Below are positions 1 to 10,462 of a stretch of DNA of 64,000 bases, piece after piece. The position numbers and the translations under genes were made by a program. Position 1 is the stretch's first letter. The number at the start of each line of letters is the position of its first letter. The DNA comes from Saturnia japonica (lineage: Eukaryota > Arthropoda > Insecta > Lepidoptera > Saturniidae): the NCBI GenBank assembly GCA_033032175.1, contig CM065309.1, forward strand, positions 21,824,001 through 21,888,000, read 5' to 3'. The notes below the pieces were generated by a model. It saw nothing but the letters and a program-made list of their open reading frames with translations. It searched no databases and was not told the origin of the DNA.

Positions 1-670
1 ATATTGTTAGTAAACAAAATTTTTGTGAATTGTTGTTGGCTACAAAATTTCCTTTTTTTTTCTTTCGGTAATCTGTGGTATCCTGTAGTTCTGTCTGTAT
101 CGTTAACTTTTCTTCCAAATTGCCCAGTAGGATCACAGGACTATATGAACGACACTGAGCACGAATATACGAATATGCCATTAAATTTATTTTTTGTTTG
201 TCTGTCTGTTTGTATGTCCGGATTTAATTCAAAAACGGCTTCACCAATCATTATGAAATTTTGTACACGAGACGCTTATGTCATCGGTCAATAGACATGG
301 TGTAGAATTTTCAATATTGATTTAAGAAATCGTAAAAAAAAGTTTCCAAAAAAATATTGTTCTGTTAATTATCGACCGATTTTGTTGAAATTTCGTATAA
401 GGGAAGTATAAGTTATTTTATTGATGATAGAGTATATTAATTGTAAATAAACATTCAGAAATCGTAAAAAAGGATACCAAAAAATTTAATGTTCAAAAAT
501 TGTCAACCGATTCTGATCAAATTTTATAGACGGGAAGCATACGTCATTCCATAATTGATAAGCTATAAGGATCATTAAAAATATATTTAGGAATCGTAAA
601 AAAAAACTTAATCTTTTACCGATTTTCATGAAATCTTGTGCACGAGAAGTATTCTAGGGCACACAGCTAG
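1..670 (+). mobile_element. Helitron-like element, 3' part
   Basis: The right end reads GGGCACACAGCTAG at 657-670 followed by T, the ending shared by the Helitron-like elements at 22845, 26236 and 40507. The body contains a degenerate internal repeat: the phrase AAATCGTAAAAAA recurs near 328, 460 and 593, and a GAAATTTTGTACACGAG-like phrase recurs near 254, 386, 518 and 629, giving a period of about 132 bp. The 5' end is outside the window or unrecognisable. No coding capacity is visible; the 96-codon reading frame at 4-294 has no recognisable motif. Orientation is inferred from the CTAG end. Confidence 0.6.
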
Positions 671-679
671 TTTGTTACA

Positions 680-3460
680 ATTCTTGATTTTATGTATAAT
701 ATTATAACTACACATACTTATTTGTACATATAGTAAAGTAGAAATATGATCCATGAGAGCAGCGAGCTGATCAAAACTGTGGTACGTTTCGGTATTCCTC
801 CTGACGTTATTACTTGAACTATAATTAATATACTAATATCAAGAGTTAGTTCGTATAAATTATGATGCAGTCGGTAGCTCGCTTTGCGGCTGTACTGAAC
901 GACTTATAGTAATAAATTTAGAAATACCTATACAATTGGTTATAACTCTAATATTTAACAGTTCTGATAATATTATGTTAGCTTGATGAAAAGTATAGTT
1001 TTAAATTTAAATAAATATTACGTATTACCTTATTGACGAAAAACAAGTTGAGGATTCTACTAAAACTTATCGATCAAGACGGAAGTTGGTACAAAATAAA
1101 ATATTATAATAATTATATGATCTACCATAAATATTGATTTTCTTATTAACTTGTATTTTAAAATATGTCTAGATTTTCATATTGTTTATTAATAATTCTT
1201 AGAGCTCAGTTTTCGATAGTTGAGACGAAATGTCATTTATTTACTCAGTTGAGTATTTGTTTACTTGTATGTTTCAACAAGAAAGGATGGACGGACAGCT
1301 TTGAGCTACGAAGTGAGTTTGTTGTGCTAATAAAATACAGTGGTTTTATAATGAAAACAGACTTTGAAGTTTAAATAAGAAAAGTGAAAACCTATAGAAT
1401 AGGTTATAATAAAACTAATAGAAAACCTATTTTTAAAGTTTAAAAACAATTACGTGGATATAATTAAGTTTTAAGTGTGTACACATTTATTTGTTAGTTT
1501 GGCAAGCTGTTTATGGAATATACCTACTTCTTTTTTTTGTGGAAGGTGTGTCGAATTTACATTTTTAAAACTGAGGACGCACAAGCTAACCTCACCTGCA
1601 CGTGATGAACCCTGCTGATTAACGAACAAGGAAACGCTGATAGCAGGGTGGTAGGATTGTTTAGCCCAACTGGTTGGTGAAAAGTCCGACATAGTGACTC
1701 TCTTTTACGTGTCGCGTTTCAGGATCAGCCTATGCATGACCGTCGATGGATTACGATCTGTCGGTCGTCGCCGCCATGTTAGGATTGTACTGTGATTACC
1801 ATAAGGGACAAATAATTAATTTTCGTTCACATTGACAATACACAGTGTAATTTTCTTGGCGATTTTTCTATTATAGAAATAATATTTTTGAAGTTAGATA
1901 TCCTTATTTTGACGTATAGAGTATAGGGTAAGAAGAGCTTTAGAGCTACAAGAGCACCATGTAACGGAATTAGTATTGCATCATAAAATTAACAATCCAT
2001 GACCATAACGTAAATTCATTTTACTTTATTTTTTACTGTTTAAAAATAATTGAAAGTTATCCAAAATAATAAATTCAATTTTTTAAAATTAAAATTATGT
2101 ATACTTATACAACTTTCAATTAACATAATTAAAAAAAAAAAGTTTTTTGTACAATGGATAGTCGCTACTTGTTTTAGCATATTTAAGCTTATTTTCTATC
2201 AGGGTGTTTCACATCCACATTTGATTATTTGAAATATTATTCGATGACTCTAAATGTATAAAAATCCCTCGGGTATATTATTTAGGTGGGAGATTGTAAA
2301 GCACATAGCAATTACCAGGCGCGTGCGGATGAAGACATCTCGTGAATAACCGAGAGTAGGGGAGCGAATAAAAAATTATCACCACCCGCGCCCTCTTGCG
2401 AATATTCGGGCTAATAAAAATAGCCTTGAAGTGGTTCAAGCCCTGTACCGCTTTGGATATTTCCTAACTAAAAGATGTTAATAATTTTTCTTTGTGGAAT
2501 GGTTAGAAAATCGAAAGGTATATTCCAAATCCCCGATTCATACTTCGGGAAGTACCAATAAATTTCAAGAAATGCGTAAATATTAGTCTAAATACTAACT
2601 TATGTTTAATTAGTAACATTTGAATGGCTCTGGATTTTGCGGCGGAAAAACAGAATCGTTGACTTGGTGTTTGTGTATAGCCCTAGGATAAGGTCTGACG
2701 ATGTTCTTATTTCTAAAAGATATTTACTGGTTAATATTATGATAGTCTTTTTAATTTGATTTTGGATTTATTCACTGTGGTAATATATTAACTAGAAAGA
2801 TTTCTTGACACTCAATTAACACATTAACTGTTTTATTATTTGAAATTTATATTATTTTTTATATAGCAATAAACCCGAATTTATTTCAACGTAAATTTTC
2901 TTTGATTAAATCACATATTAAGTGTCCTTTTAATATAACAAGATGAGGCGAAAATGTTCAAAGTCACGTCCCTTATTACCTCCGGCAAAGGCTTAACGTT
3001 ATTTTCAATTTAATCGCATTATAATATAACCCTCGGTATAATTCGCAGCCACAAAAAAACGGTAAAATGAAGAGCCGCCGGAATATTAAATACATGATTT
3101 TCTAATAAGTATAAAAAAATGTTCTTAAGATATTTCTTTTAAATAAATTTTAATAATAAGCTTTTTGGGATTTATGTAATAATTTAATTTATATATTCGG
3201 GATATATTTCACTAAGTTATGGAAGATAGTACAGCCGGGTTCAAGCGATATTTTTTTAAACTACCCTCCATCTGTTGGTAACAATGGGACAACCCAACAA
3301 TGTTGGTCACTGAAGGATAGTTAACGGTGTAACTAAAAAAAGTAAAAAAAAATAAATAAAAAAAATACTATATACAATACAGACAAATATTTACATACAC
3401 ATAATTAGATTATAATACATAAACACAAAAAATAGAATAATAAATCATATAATATTATAC
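680..3460. other. gene-free stretch, no recognised feature
   Basis: AT-rich sequence with only short, motif-free reading frames (for example 1165-1374 plus and 1471-1692 minus). Slightly GC-richer islands lie at about 1700-1790 and 2310-2460 but I cannot assign them. A weak inverted repeat surrounds 3255-3335. No exon with splice sites and protein-like content was recognised. Confidence 0.5.
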
Positions 3461-3467
3461 ATATCTT

Positions 3468-3625
3468 ATTATATGAAGTGAACAATTCTTGTATATATAT
3501 ATTATTGGTTTCTTGATAACGGCTCCAACGATTTCGATGAAACTTTGCATTTAGATGTTTTACATTCTAAGTTTACCTAAATAGGTGTTTTTCTTTGTTT
3601 GTTTATAAGACACTAAACACAGCTC
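3468..3625 (+). repeat. dispersed repeat family B, copy 1
   Basis: It starts TCTTATTATATGAAGTGAACAA and contains TTCTTGATAACGGCTCCAACG and GATGAAACTTTGCATTTA. Closely similar sequence occurs at 34852-35030, and the first part again at 44035-44090. The start and the 'resolve-and-query' style of the body (AACGGCT..CAACGATTT..GATGAAACTTTG) are typical of short non-autonomous lepidopteran elements, probably Helitron-like. No ORF. Confidence 0.55.
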
Positions 3626-3989
3626 GGTCGCCCAGATATTTAAATAATAATACATACAAAATACATGATAAATGTGGATAAAACACATTATAAAAGCAAC
3701 AGCCAATCTTTTGTTCTCTATTCATTCTTTTGTTCAACCAGCTATCTACAGAACAAACCTAGACAACTGAGATTTCTTTCAACATATTTTTCATCCAAAA
3801 ACCAACTTTTATATCAATAATAATAATAATTAGAAATAGGGATGATCCAAAATTCTCTTTGTAAATATAAACAACAAGCAAGCTATGTGGTCGTGTAGCC
3901 CGCCGGCGCCAGCGGTATCCTCCAACTTACTTTTTTTAAAGATACCGAATAACAAACAGTAAATATACGATAAGTACAGCTCATTAATA

Positions 3990-4017
3990 CACTCATCAAA
4001 AAAGTCTAAGCAACATG
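3990..4017 (+). repeat. Tc1 element terminal inverted repeat, left
   Basis: Pairs with 5546-5573 (CACT/ACATCAAAAAAGTC...). One mismatch in 28 bp, flanked by TA. Confidence 0.93.
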
Positions 4018-4205
4018 TACTAATTTAAATTTTAGGATGGTTCTTCACATTATAACGTCGTATTTTATTTTTAAAATAATATCTTTAGGGTTCTATGATG
4101 TAAAAATAAATAGCTGTTGTCTTTATAAGTTCTTTTAATAACAGAAATGAACAATATTAGAATATACTGTAGAAACTAAGATACATAAGAAAGTAAACTT
4201 TTTGC

Positions 4206-5287
4206 TTACAAAATGAAATTTCTAAATAAAAAGTATTTATTATGAAAGAATAGAACAATGTAATACAAAGTATGGGCTGCTCTGCCATTCAGAACTTGTC
4301 GGCAACGATTATTCATTGAATTAATGATTCTGTTTATGTCATCTTGCGGTATTCGCTCCCAATGGAATTGTAGCAAATCCTTCAGCTGTTGGGTTGTTGT
4401 CGCTCCGTCCAAGTCCTTCAAAACACGTCTCTGGAGCATGTCCCATGCGTGCTCGATGGGGTTGAGATCTGGCGATTGTGCAGGCCAGGGCAATACCCGG
4501 ATGTTCTCCATTGCAAAGTATTCACTGGTTCACCGAGCTGTATGTGAACGTGCATTGTCATGCATTAACCTAAAATCGGAGCCAAAGGTTTGTGCAAATG
4601 GGTAGACATAAGGTCTGAGAATATTCTCAATGTAATTTTCAGCATTCATGTTTCCATTTACAAAAACGAGCTCAGTTCGCCTGTTCTTCATAATACCCGT
4701 CCATAACATAACTCTTGAGCCGCTGTATGGATGAACTTCCTGAACGCACCTGAGCCTTTCAGTATTTCCGGGCCGACGATACATTCGCACCCTTCTTGTA
4801 TCAGGCTTAAACCCGAATCGCGACTCATCGGAAAACATAATTTTATCCCATTGTTCCTGGGTCCATGTTATGCGTTCTCTACACCATTCATATCGACGAG
4901 CGCGATTCCCGTGACGTATCGGTGGGCACCTGATTGGGCGTCGAGCTCGTAGGCCGTACTCATGCAGTCGATTTCGCACAGTTTGAGGACTTACATCAAC
5001 ACCACTTGAAATTTGTAGCCTCAAACTTATCTCTCGCGCGGTTAACATCAGCTGGCGTCTTGCAGTCAGTTGTATGTACCGGTCTTGCCGAGTGGTTGTA
5101 CTCCTTTTACGGCCTGGATGCTGTTCAGCGGGTTCTCCTGTATTAGACGACAAATAACACTTCTATGAATGCCAAAATGTCGAGATACCTGAGATTGATT
5201 ACTTCCCGCTTGCAACATCCCTACAGCTCTTTGCATTTCATCTGCCATCAAATGACGTCGCTTCATGACGTAAAGAATATCTAACAA
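4206..5287 (-). pseudogene. Tc1 transposase, broken
   Basis: Cut-and-paste transposase of the Tc1 family, read right to left. The N-terminal helix-turn-helix (…AGSNQSQVSRHFGIHRSVICRL) starts from the ATG at 5287 or 5266. The second DNA-binding domain and catalytic domain follow in another frame from about 5153. The catalytic triad is visible: D in MFSDESRFGF, D in LMHDNARSH and E in SPDLNPIEHAWD, with 34 residues between the last two (DD34E). There are two lesions. A frameshift near 5140-5160 separates the N-terminus from the rest, and an in-frame TGA at 4530-4532 cuts between the second D and the E; the downstream part continues in the same frame to 4206. Family membership is certain; subfamily was not determined. 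Confidence 0.9.
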
Positions 5288-5545
5288 TTCAATTTTGTCG
5301 CTAACTTTATTTAAATGGTTGGTAAAATTATAAAATCAGGACTAAATGTAGCAATTAAAACGCACTTAAATTCAAACAAATTCGCAGTCATTTGAATTTT
5401 ATGAAAAAACAAAACATAATCAAATTTTTTTCTTACAACCAGCCAGTATGTCATCAATAACAAAAAAGTTTACTTACCTACGCACTTTGTTTGAGTAAAT
5501 ATTTAGAAATTAATTAATCTAAATGGAAAAATTTGTAATATCACG

Positions 5546-5573
5546 CATGTTGCTTAGACTTTTTTGATGTGTG
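5546..5573 (-). repeat. Tc1 element terminal inverted repeat, right
   Basis: Inverted copy of 3990-4017, followed by TA at 5574-5575. Confidence 0.93.
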
Positions 5574-5959
5574 TATAATTATTATCATGCCAAAATAACT
5601 GCAACTTTATAAACAAACAAAAAAATTATATTAAAGTCTTTAATACACACTGTGATTTTTAACCGCGCGAATTTATCTTCGAGCTAATTATTTTCCTTCG
5701 GCTACCAATAAGTAACATGTACCTACTACTAATAAAATATTAGGTTCTAACACATGAAATTAGCGTTTTGTCGTACTGACCACTTTTATCTGAAATATGT
5801 CCTCTTTGGTCAAGAATTCCAAATTCAAATTTATAAATTCATTTAACTGGTACATTTGAGTTTTGAAAACAGTCATTCATTTGATTTTTCCTCATTATTT
5901 TTTTCTTTAGTGTCGCTTATTATCGCATAATGTAACACATAAAATATCGGTATATTTAC

Positions 5960-6896
5960 GAGTATGAATTCTACCGTGGCACCAGTGCTGCAGAAAAAGC
6001 TCGAAGTATTAAAGATGTGTATGGCGCTGTTGTAGCAAAAGAAATCACAGTACGTTTTTGGTTTCAACGTTTTCGTTCTGGAAATTTCGATCTTCAGTAC
6101 CAACCGCGTGGATGGTCGGAACCCAAAGTGGAAAATGAAGAATTAAAGGCTATTGTGGAAGCGGATACATCACAAAGCACTTCAGAGTTAGCTGCCGGCT
6201 TCGGGGTAAGTGATAAAACTGTATTAATCCACTTGAAGCAAATCGGGAATGTAAAAAACTTGAACGATGGGTACCTCATGAATTGAGTGAATGAAACTTG
6301 CAAACACGCGTCGACTGTGTTACTTTGCTCAACCGACACAATAATGAATGGATTAAATCGAATCATTACTTGTGATGAAAAGTGGATACTGTACGATAAT
6401 CTGAAGCGCTCGTCGGAATGGCTGAACCCAGGAGACCCAGCCAAATCCTGCCCTAAACGAAAACTGACTCAGAAAAGTTACTTGTGAGTGTTTGGTGGAC
6501 TAGCGCCGGTGTCGTTCACTACAGCTAACTAAAATCTGGCCAACCGATTAAAGCAGATATCAATTGTCAGCTACTGCAAACCATGAAGGAAGAACTAGTT
6601 GCTAAACAAACGAGATTGGTCAATCGCTCTAGGCCACTGCTGCTTCACGTCAACGCAAGACCACACACTGCACAACAAACAACCACTAAGTTAGATGAGC
6701 TACAATTGGAATGTCTGCGACATCCACCGTGCCCCCCAAACCTTGCTCCAACAGATTACCATTTTTTTCAGAATTTGGACAACTTCTTACAAGCAAAAAA
6801 ATTCAACTCCGATGCGTGGTTTTTTTTAGTAAAGGGCTAAATTAACTACTTATGAGATGGCAAAAGTGCATAGATAACAACGGTGCATACTTTCAT
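5960..6896 (+). pseudogene. mariner transposase (DD34D), degraded
   Basis: Remnant of a mariner transposase resembling the Hsmar1/SETMAR-like group. Recognisable blocks in order are FQRFRSGNFDL and LKAIVEADTSQSTSELA (N-terminal helix-turn-helix region, ~6050-6200), VSDKTVLIHLKQIGNVK, ITCDEKWILYDN (first catalytic D, ~6373), LLHVNARPHTA (second catalytic position) and LAPTDYHFFQNLDNFL (third D). A final RWQKC.DNNGAYF-like tail is readable to about 6896. The second catalytic Asp is replaced by Val (GTC at 6649-6651). Frameshifts or stops interrupt at about 6265-6286 and after 6487. Terminal inverted repeats were not found, so the limits are those of the coding remnant only. Confidence 0.87.
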
Positions 6897-7283
6897 TAAT
6901 TTAATTTATTTTTCAGAAAAAAAGGACTTTATATTCCTGCCGTACAAAACGCTACTTTCAGAAATTAGCAATGACAAATGCTTCTGCGACACATAATGAA
7001 GAAAATTATAAGAATATTGCGAAATAAAATCCAATCGTTGTGGATTCGCTGTTAATGCTGAAATGAATTTTACGGACTGTGCCTGATAAAGATCTGTATT
7101 CGTAAAATATGTTAACAGACTAATCTCAAGCATAGCTGCTAATCTGACTGGTACGTGCTTGCAGTTGCCGGTAAATTTCTTAAGAAACGTAATTAAAATA
7201 CTAACAGTCGCCCAATGATCGAAATTCACCAGTGACTTTGTAAACATAGACTATTTTCTGTTTAAAATTTGCAGTATGAACCT
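6897..7283. other. unassigned spacer between mariner and provirus
   Basis: A 113-codon minus-strand open frame fills 6906-7247, but it has no recognisable domain and biased content. I see no homologous copy elsewhere in the window. It may be chance or the tail of an unknown element. Confidence 0.4.
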
Positions 7284-7514
7284 AGTTAACTTCGGGGAGC
7301 GGTGAAGTATCTTTTTAAAAACTAAAACTAAAATTAATTCGGTTAAGATTTTATTAACCGTTCTACACGATGGTCGATACTAGACTGCCTTAAAACAAAA
7401 CTTACTTCTACTTAATCTAAATGTGCTGACCTAAAGTCTGGCCCTTTCGTGGGAACAACGGTGGGTCAGCTAAATCGTGTTAGCTATGGCATGGGAGTAC
7501 ATAGGTATATAACT
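7284..7514 (-). repeat. 3' LTR of the errantivirus
   Basis: Appears identical to 12739-12969. It carries an AATAAA on the minus strand at 7350-7355, the likely polyadenylation signal. It is flanked on the outside by ACCT (7280-7283), half of the target duplication. Confidence 0.95.
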
Positions 7515-7525
7515 CCTCCCGCCTT
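7515..7525 (-). other. polypurine tract
   Basis: On the minus strand GGCGGGAGG abuts the start of the 3' LTR, the expected place for plus-strand DNA priming. Confidence 0.7.
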
Positions 7526-7735
7526 AGATCGAAGTTATCGGGAGTTATAGAGTATCAGAACTTCCGAGAACATCGATTTACATTAATAGAGGACGTGGAT
7601 TAGGTGTATGTGTTGAGGCGGGTTGCTGTTCCATAATCGGATGAGGAATCCGCCTCTTACGATAATTCTTTAGTATTGGTGTAAGTATATACGCAGTGAC
7701 AAGTATAAATAACATAATTACGATTACATAGAGCA

Positions 7736-9250
7736 CTAGAGCATAGAGGCACTGACACTATTTATTTGCACTGAATTACTCTCGCTTTTTACACTTTTCT
7801 TCAAAATATAGTTTAAATGGTGTATGTCGTCTAAATTAATCCCTTTTAAATTCATAGGTTCCTCGTCTTCAACGGTGAAACCTTTGTCCTTTTCTTTAAC
7901 ACTCGGTAGCTTTATTACTGGTATGTGTCTATACTCTGTACTCAGTGGATGATAGCGTTGTGCGTGGATTTGCATCCCACGTATAGATGCATCGCATTGT
8001 TCATGTATAGTTATTATATATGTGCCTCGCAACTGTTCGCGTGTGAGATCTTTTCCACAGACGTAGGATAAAATGTTATCGTGCCTTGAATAAAGGACCC
8101 AGCTGGTTTGAGTAATCCTCTGAAGTTTTAAGCTTTCTGGATCTACTCGTCGTGGAGAACATAATGACAAGTTCTGCTGATATCTTAGAAGTTGTTCGAT
8201 ACAAATTTTTTCGGTATAGTGTATAAGGTCATCCTCAGAACACAAATATTCTTCAGTTGTAATCTCCTTACATGGCTGAGAAATCGGTCGATATTTTTCA
8301 CCTTCTACTATTAGGTATGGGAATTCGGGAATAATAATGAATGTCTGATTATCAGGATCATGGAAAACAGGTAGGGAATACAATTTAAAATAAGTGTAAG
8401 TAGAATTATCAACTAATGGTATATCTATAATAAATCTAATTTCATTGCCCTTAAAGTAAGCCTTAACTATAAACGTCTCTTCTAAGTTTATTAAATTCTG
8501 TTCATCAACAGTATACATTAAATTACCATATTTACTTATTTCTATTAATGAAGACAGTAATTCTTGGGAATTAAAAACGGACTTATGTAGTACAGATACC
8601 TTGCTGAAGGCTAGGGCTGTCTCTGTATTAAATTCGCCAGTCAAATATCTATACAAAATATAATTCGTTGAAAAATGCTGAATAAGAGTTTCGAGGCGTA
8701 GAAGACGCTCGTTCATTATTTTGATATAGCTATTTATAGAATCGGTTGAATTTACAAGAATATCCAACATCTCAGATACAATAGTAATTTTATTAGCGAT
8801 TGCCTGTTCCCTAGTTTTTATACCGGTAATTAATTCATCGTATCGAACCGCATCTTCATAGTCAAGATTGCCTGTTATAACTTTAATCAGTGAGCCTATA
8901 GGATTGATAATACCTCGTTTATATCTTTGATGTTGCGTAGGAACCAACTGTTGTAATTTCTCTATAGTTTCATCGCGTAAATACTCTATTTGACTCTTTA
9001 ATTCACTAACTTCTCTTTCAAAAGTTTCATTCTTATGTATGATATTGCAAAATTCCGAATATTTTTGTATATTGAGTAAAAGATCAGACTCTATTTCTTT
9101 AAGCTGAATAATTTTAATAACTGACCACTTATCATGCTGTAAAAATGCTAGACCTTGCTTAACCGGTAATATTCCTGGATTCTTATTATTAATTTTCTGA
9201 ATTTGAAGGCCCTGGTTTGGGTGAGCGTGAATCGTTGACATCCACATCAA
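7736..9250 (-). CDS. env: errantivirus envelope glycoprotein (env), anchor frameshifted
   Basis: A class I-type fusion glycoprotein related to baculovirus F and gypsy Env, 504 codons. A furin-type site RYKR ends near residue 112, followed by the fusion-peptide region GIINPIGSLIKVITGNLD. A coiled-coil-like stretch (VSELKSQIEYLRDETIEKLQQL) precedes the site. The hydrophobic segment WGILLLMW just upstream is readable in the same frame from 9266, directly after a candidate splice acceptor ACAG at 9270-9267, so the true start is probably supplied by a spliced leader and includes a signal peptide. The ORF ends at a TAG at 7736-7738 with no membrane anchor. A hydrophobic stretch of about 20 residues followed by basic residues is readable in another frame at about 7650-7745, so a one-base-type frameshift has cut the anchor off. 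The product would be soluble if made. Confidence 0.9.
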   Translation of the reverse strand: MMWMSTIHAHPNQGLQIQKINNKNPGILPVKQGLAFLQHDKWSVIKIIQLKEIESDLLLNIQKYSEFCNIIHKNETFEREVSELKSQIEYLRDETIEKLQQLVPTQHQRYKRGIINPIGSLIKVITGNLDYEDAVRYDELITGIKTREQAIANKITIVSEMLDILVNSTDSINSYIKIMNERLLRLETLIQHFSTNYILYRYLTGEFNTETALAFSKVSVLHKSVFNSQELLSSLIEISKYGNLMYTVDEQNLINLEETFIVKAYFKGNEIRFIIDIPLVDNSTYTYFKLYSLPVFHDPDNQTFIIIPEFPYLIVEGEKYRPISQPCKEITTEEYLCSEDDLIHYTEKICIEQLLRYQQNLSLCSPRRVDPESLKLQRITQTSWVLYSRHDNILSYVCGKDLTREQLRGTYIITIHEQCDASIRGMQIHAQRYHPLSTEYRHIPVIKLPSVKEKDKGFTVEDEEPMNLKGINLDDIHHLNYILKKSVKSESNSVQINSVSASML

Positions 9251-9280
9251 CAGGAGTATGCCCCACCTGTGGAGGACGTT

Positions 9281-10453
9281 TTATATTTTTAATCGGTCCC
9301 TACCTCCTACCCTAATAGGAACAACGTTACGAGAAACGGGACCTATCCCAACGGCTTTTTGGTATTTTGGTTTGTCTTTCGATTGTCTCCTATTTACCGC
9401 TTTTGCAAAAATTGTTTTTCCTATCGTTAATTCCGGTTCTTTCTCCCCTGCTCTCTTTTTCCTGACCTTAACTTTGATGTTTTTCATCTTTTCCGATAAG
9501 AATTTATATAATACTTGTGTTCTTTTCTTATGGTCCTTTATCAACTGTTGTCTGTAAAATTTGTCAAACTCTATGTCAAATGTCGAATTTAGTTCGGTAT
9601 GGCCAAAGACTGTTTCAAATGGGGAAAGGTCAGTTGTGCTGTGTATGGTATTATTATAAGCCATGACTGAATAAGTCATTACGTTCGCGGTGTCCGTATA
9701 CTTTCGTTCGAACTTAGCTATTCTGTAAATTTCAATAATTGTCGAGTGGAAACGTTCAATCAGTCCCATAGAGTTGGGATTGTTAGGTGTTCCTATATGT
9801 AGGTTTATTTTGTATAAATCTGTCAACTCTTTTAACAATTCATTATTGAATTCTGTTCCGGGGTCACAACTTATTTTACGTGGTATGCCATAAAAGGAAA
9901 AATATGTTATCAATGCTCTAACTATTTCAGGTGTTGAGCGAGATGGTACTGAAATGGCTTGACCTAATTTACTAAAAGCATCGATAATTGTGAGATAATG
10001 TTTAGATTCTATTGTAAAAATGTCTATGAATATTTCCTGAAACGGTGCCTCCTTTGTTTGTGTGAGTTGTAATAAGGGTTTTATTGGTTTACGATCATAT
10101 TTAGAGGTTTTACATTGTTCGCATGCGTTAATGCCAGCGGATACTGTTTCCAGCATGTTCGGCCAATAATAGGTTCTTCGGATTCTTTTAACAGTTTCGG
10201 TGACTCCGCGATGGCAAGTTTTGCCTTCTTGTAATTTTGTAATTATTAGTTTCTGTTCTTCCTCATTATCTACATATATGACTCGCTCTGTACATTCATA
10301 GAAATTAATATATCCCTTTTTAAATAACTCTAAAATGATGTTGCTAAATTCTTTTCTATGTTCCGGATTTTCGAAGTATATGAAATATTTTACTTTAGGT
10401 CGGATGTATTTCTTAAGGAATTCTTTAATGAGGTTTGGGTTTCCAATAGGCAA
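9281..10453 (-). CDS. pol: errantivirus pol, integrase part
   Basis: Integrase catalyses insertion of the cDNA copy. Visible features are the zinc-binding-like N-terminus (RGVTETVKRIRRTYYWPNM ... CEQCKTSKYDR) and the D,D,E core: D in FIDIFTIE, D in SCDPGTEF and E in GLIERFHST. A basic C-terminal tail ends at the stop at 9281. It lies in the same frame as the upstream RT/RNase H ORF but is separated by one in-frame TAA (10463-10465), with only three sense codons between that stop and the ATG at 10453. That ATG is therefore not the natural start; integrase belongs to a longer Pol. Its end lies just upstream of env. Confidence 0.92.
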   Translation of the reverse strand: MPIGNPNLIKEFLKKYIRPKVKYFIYFENPEHRKEFSNIILELFKKGYINFYECTERVIYVDNEEEQKLIITKLQEGKTCHRGVTETVKRIRRTYYWPNMLETVSAGINACEQCKTSKYDRKPIKPLLQLTQTKEAPFQEIFIDIFTIESKHYLTIIDAFSKLGQAISVPSRSTPEIVRALITYFSFYGIPRKISCDPGTEFNNELLKELTDLYKINLHIGTPNNPNSMGLIERFHSTIIEIYRIAKFERKYTDTANVMTYSVMAYNNTIHSTTDLSPFETVFGHTELNSTFDIEFDKFYRQQLIKDHKKRTQVLYKFLSEKMKNIKVKVRKKRAGEKEPELTIGKTIFAKAVNRRQSKDKPKYQKAVGIGPVSRNVVPIRVGGRDRLKI

Positions 10454-10462
10454 GAAGACTTC

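Larger units (their letters stand above)
3990..5573 (-). mobile_element. Tc1-like DNA transposon (DD34E), complete ends, inactive
   Basis: Twenty-eight-bp terminal inverted repeats differing at one base lie at 3990-4017 and 5546-5573 (core ATCAAAAAAGTCTAAGCAAC). They are flanked by the TA target duplication at 3988-3989 and 5574-5575. The 1584-bp length is the usual size of a Tc1 element. A second shared phrase, AAGTAAACTTTTT, occurs inside each end (about 4191-4204 and inverted about 5465-5478), resembling the inner repeats of IR/DR-type Tc1 elements, though the two arms are unequal in length. The single gene inside is broken, so this copy is not autonomous. It lies in sequence upstream of the recognised host exons. 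Confidence 0.93.

Noticed and set aside
3990..5573. Active Tc1 element
   Set aside because: Ends are good, but both a frameshift and an in-frame stop interrupt the transposase.
6906..7247. 113-codon minus-strand ORF as a host gene
   Set aside because: No recognisable domain, no splice context, and placed between two transposons; the plus strand is equally unconvincing.
9258..9557. 99-codon plus-strand ORF inside the provirus
   Set aside because: Shadow of the integrase C-terminus on the other strand.
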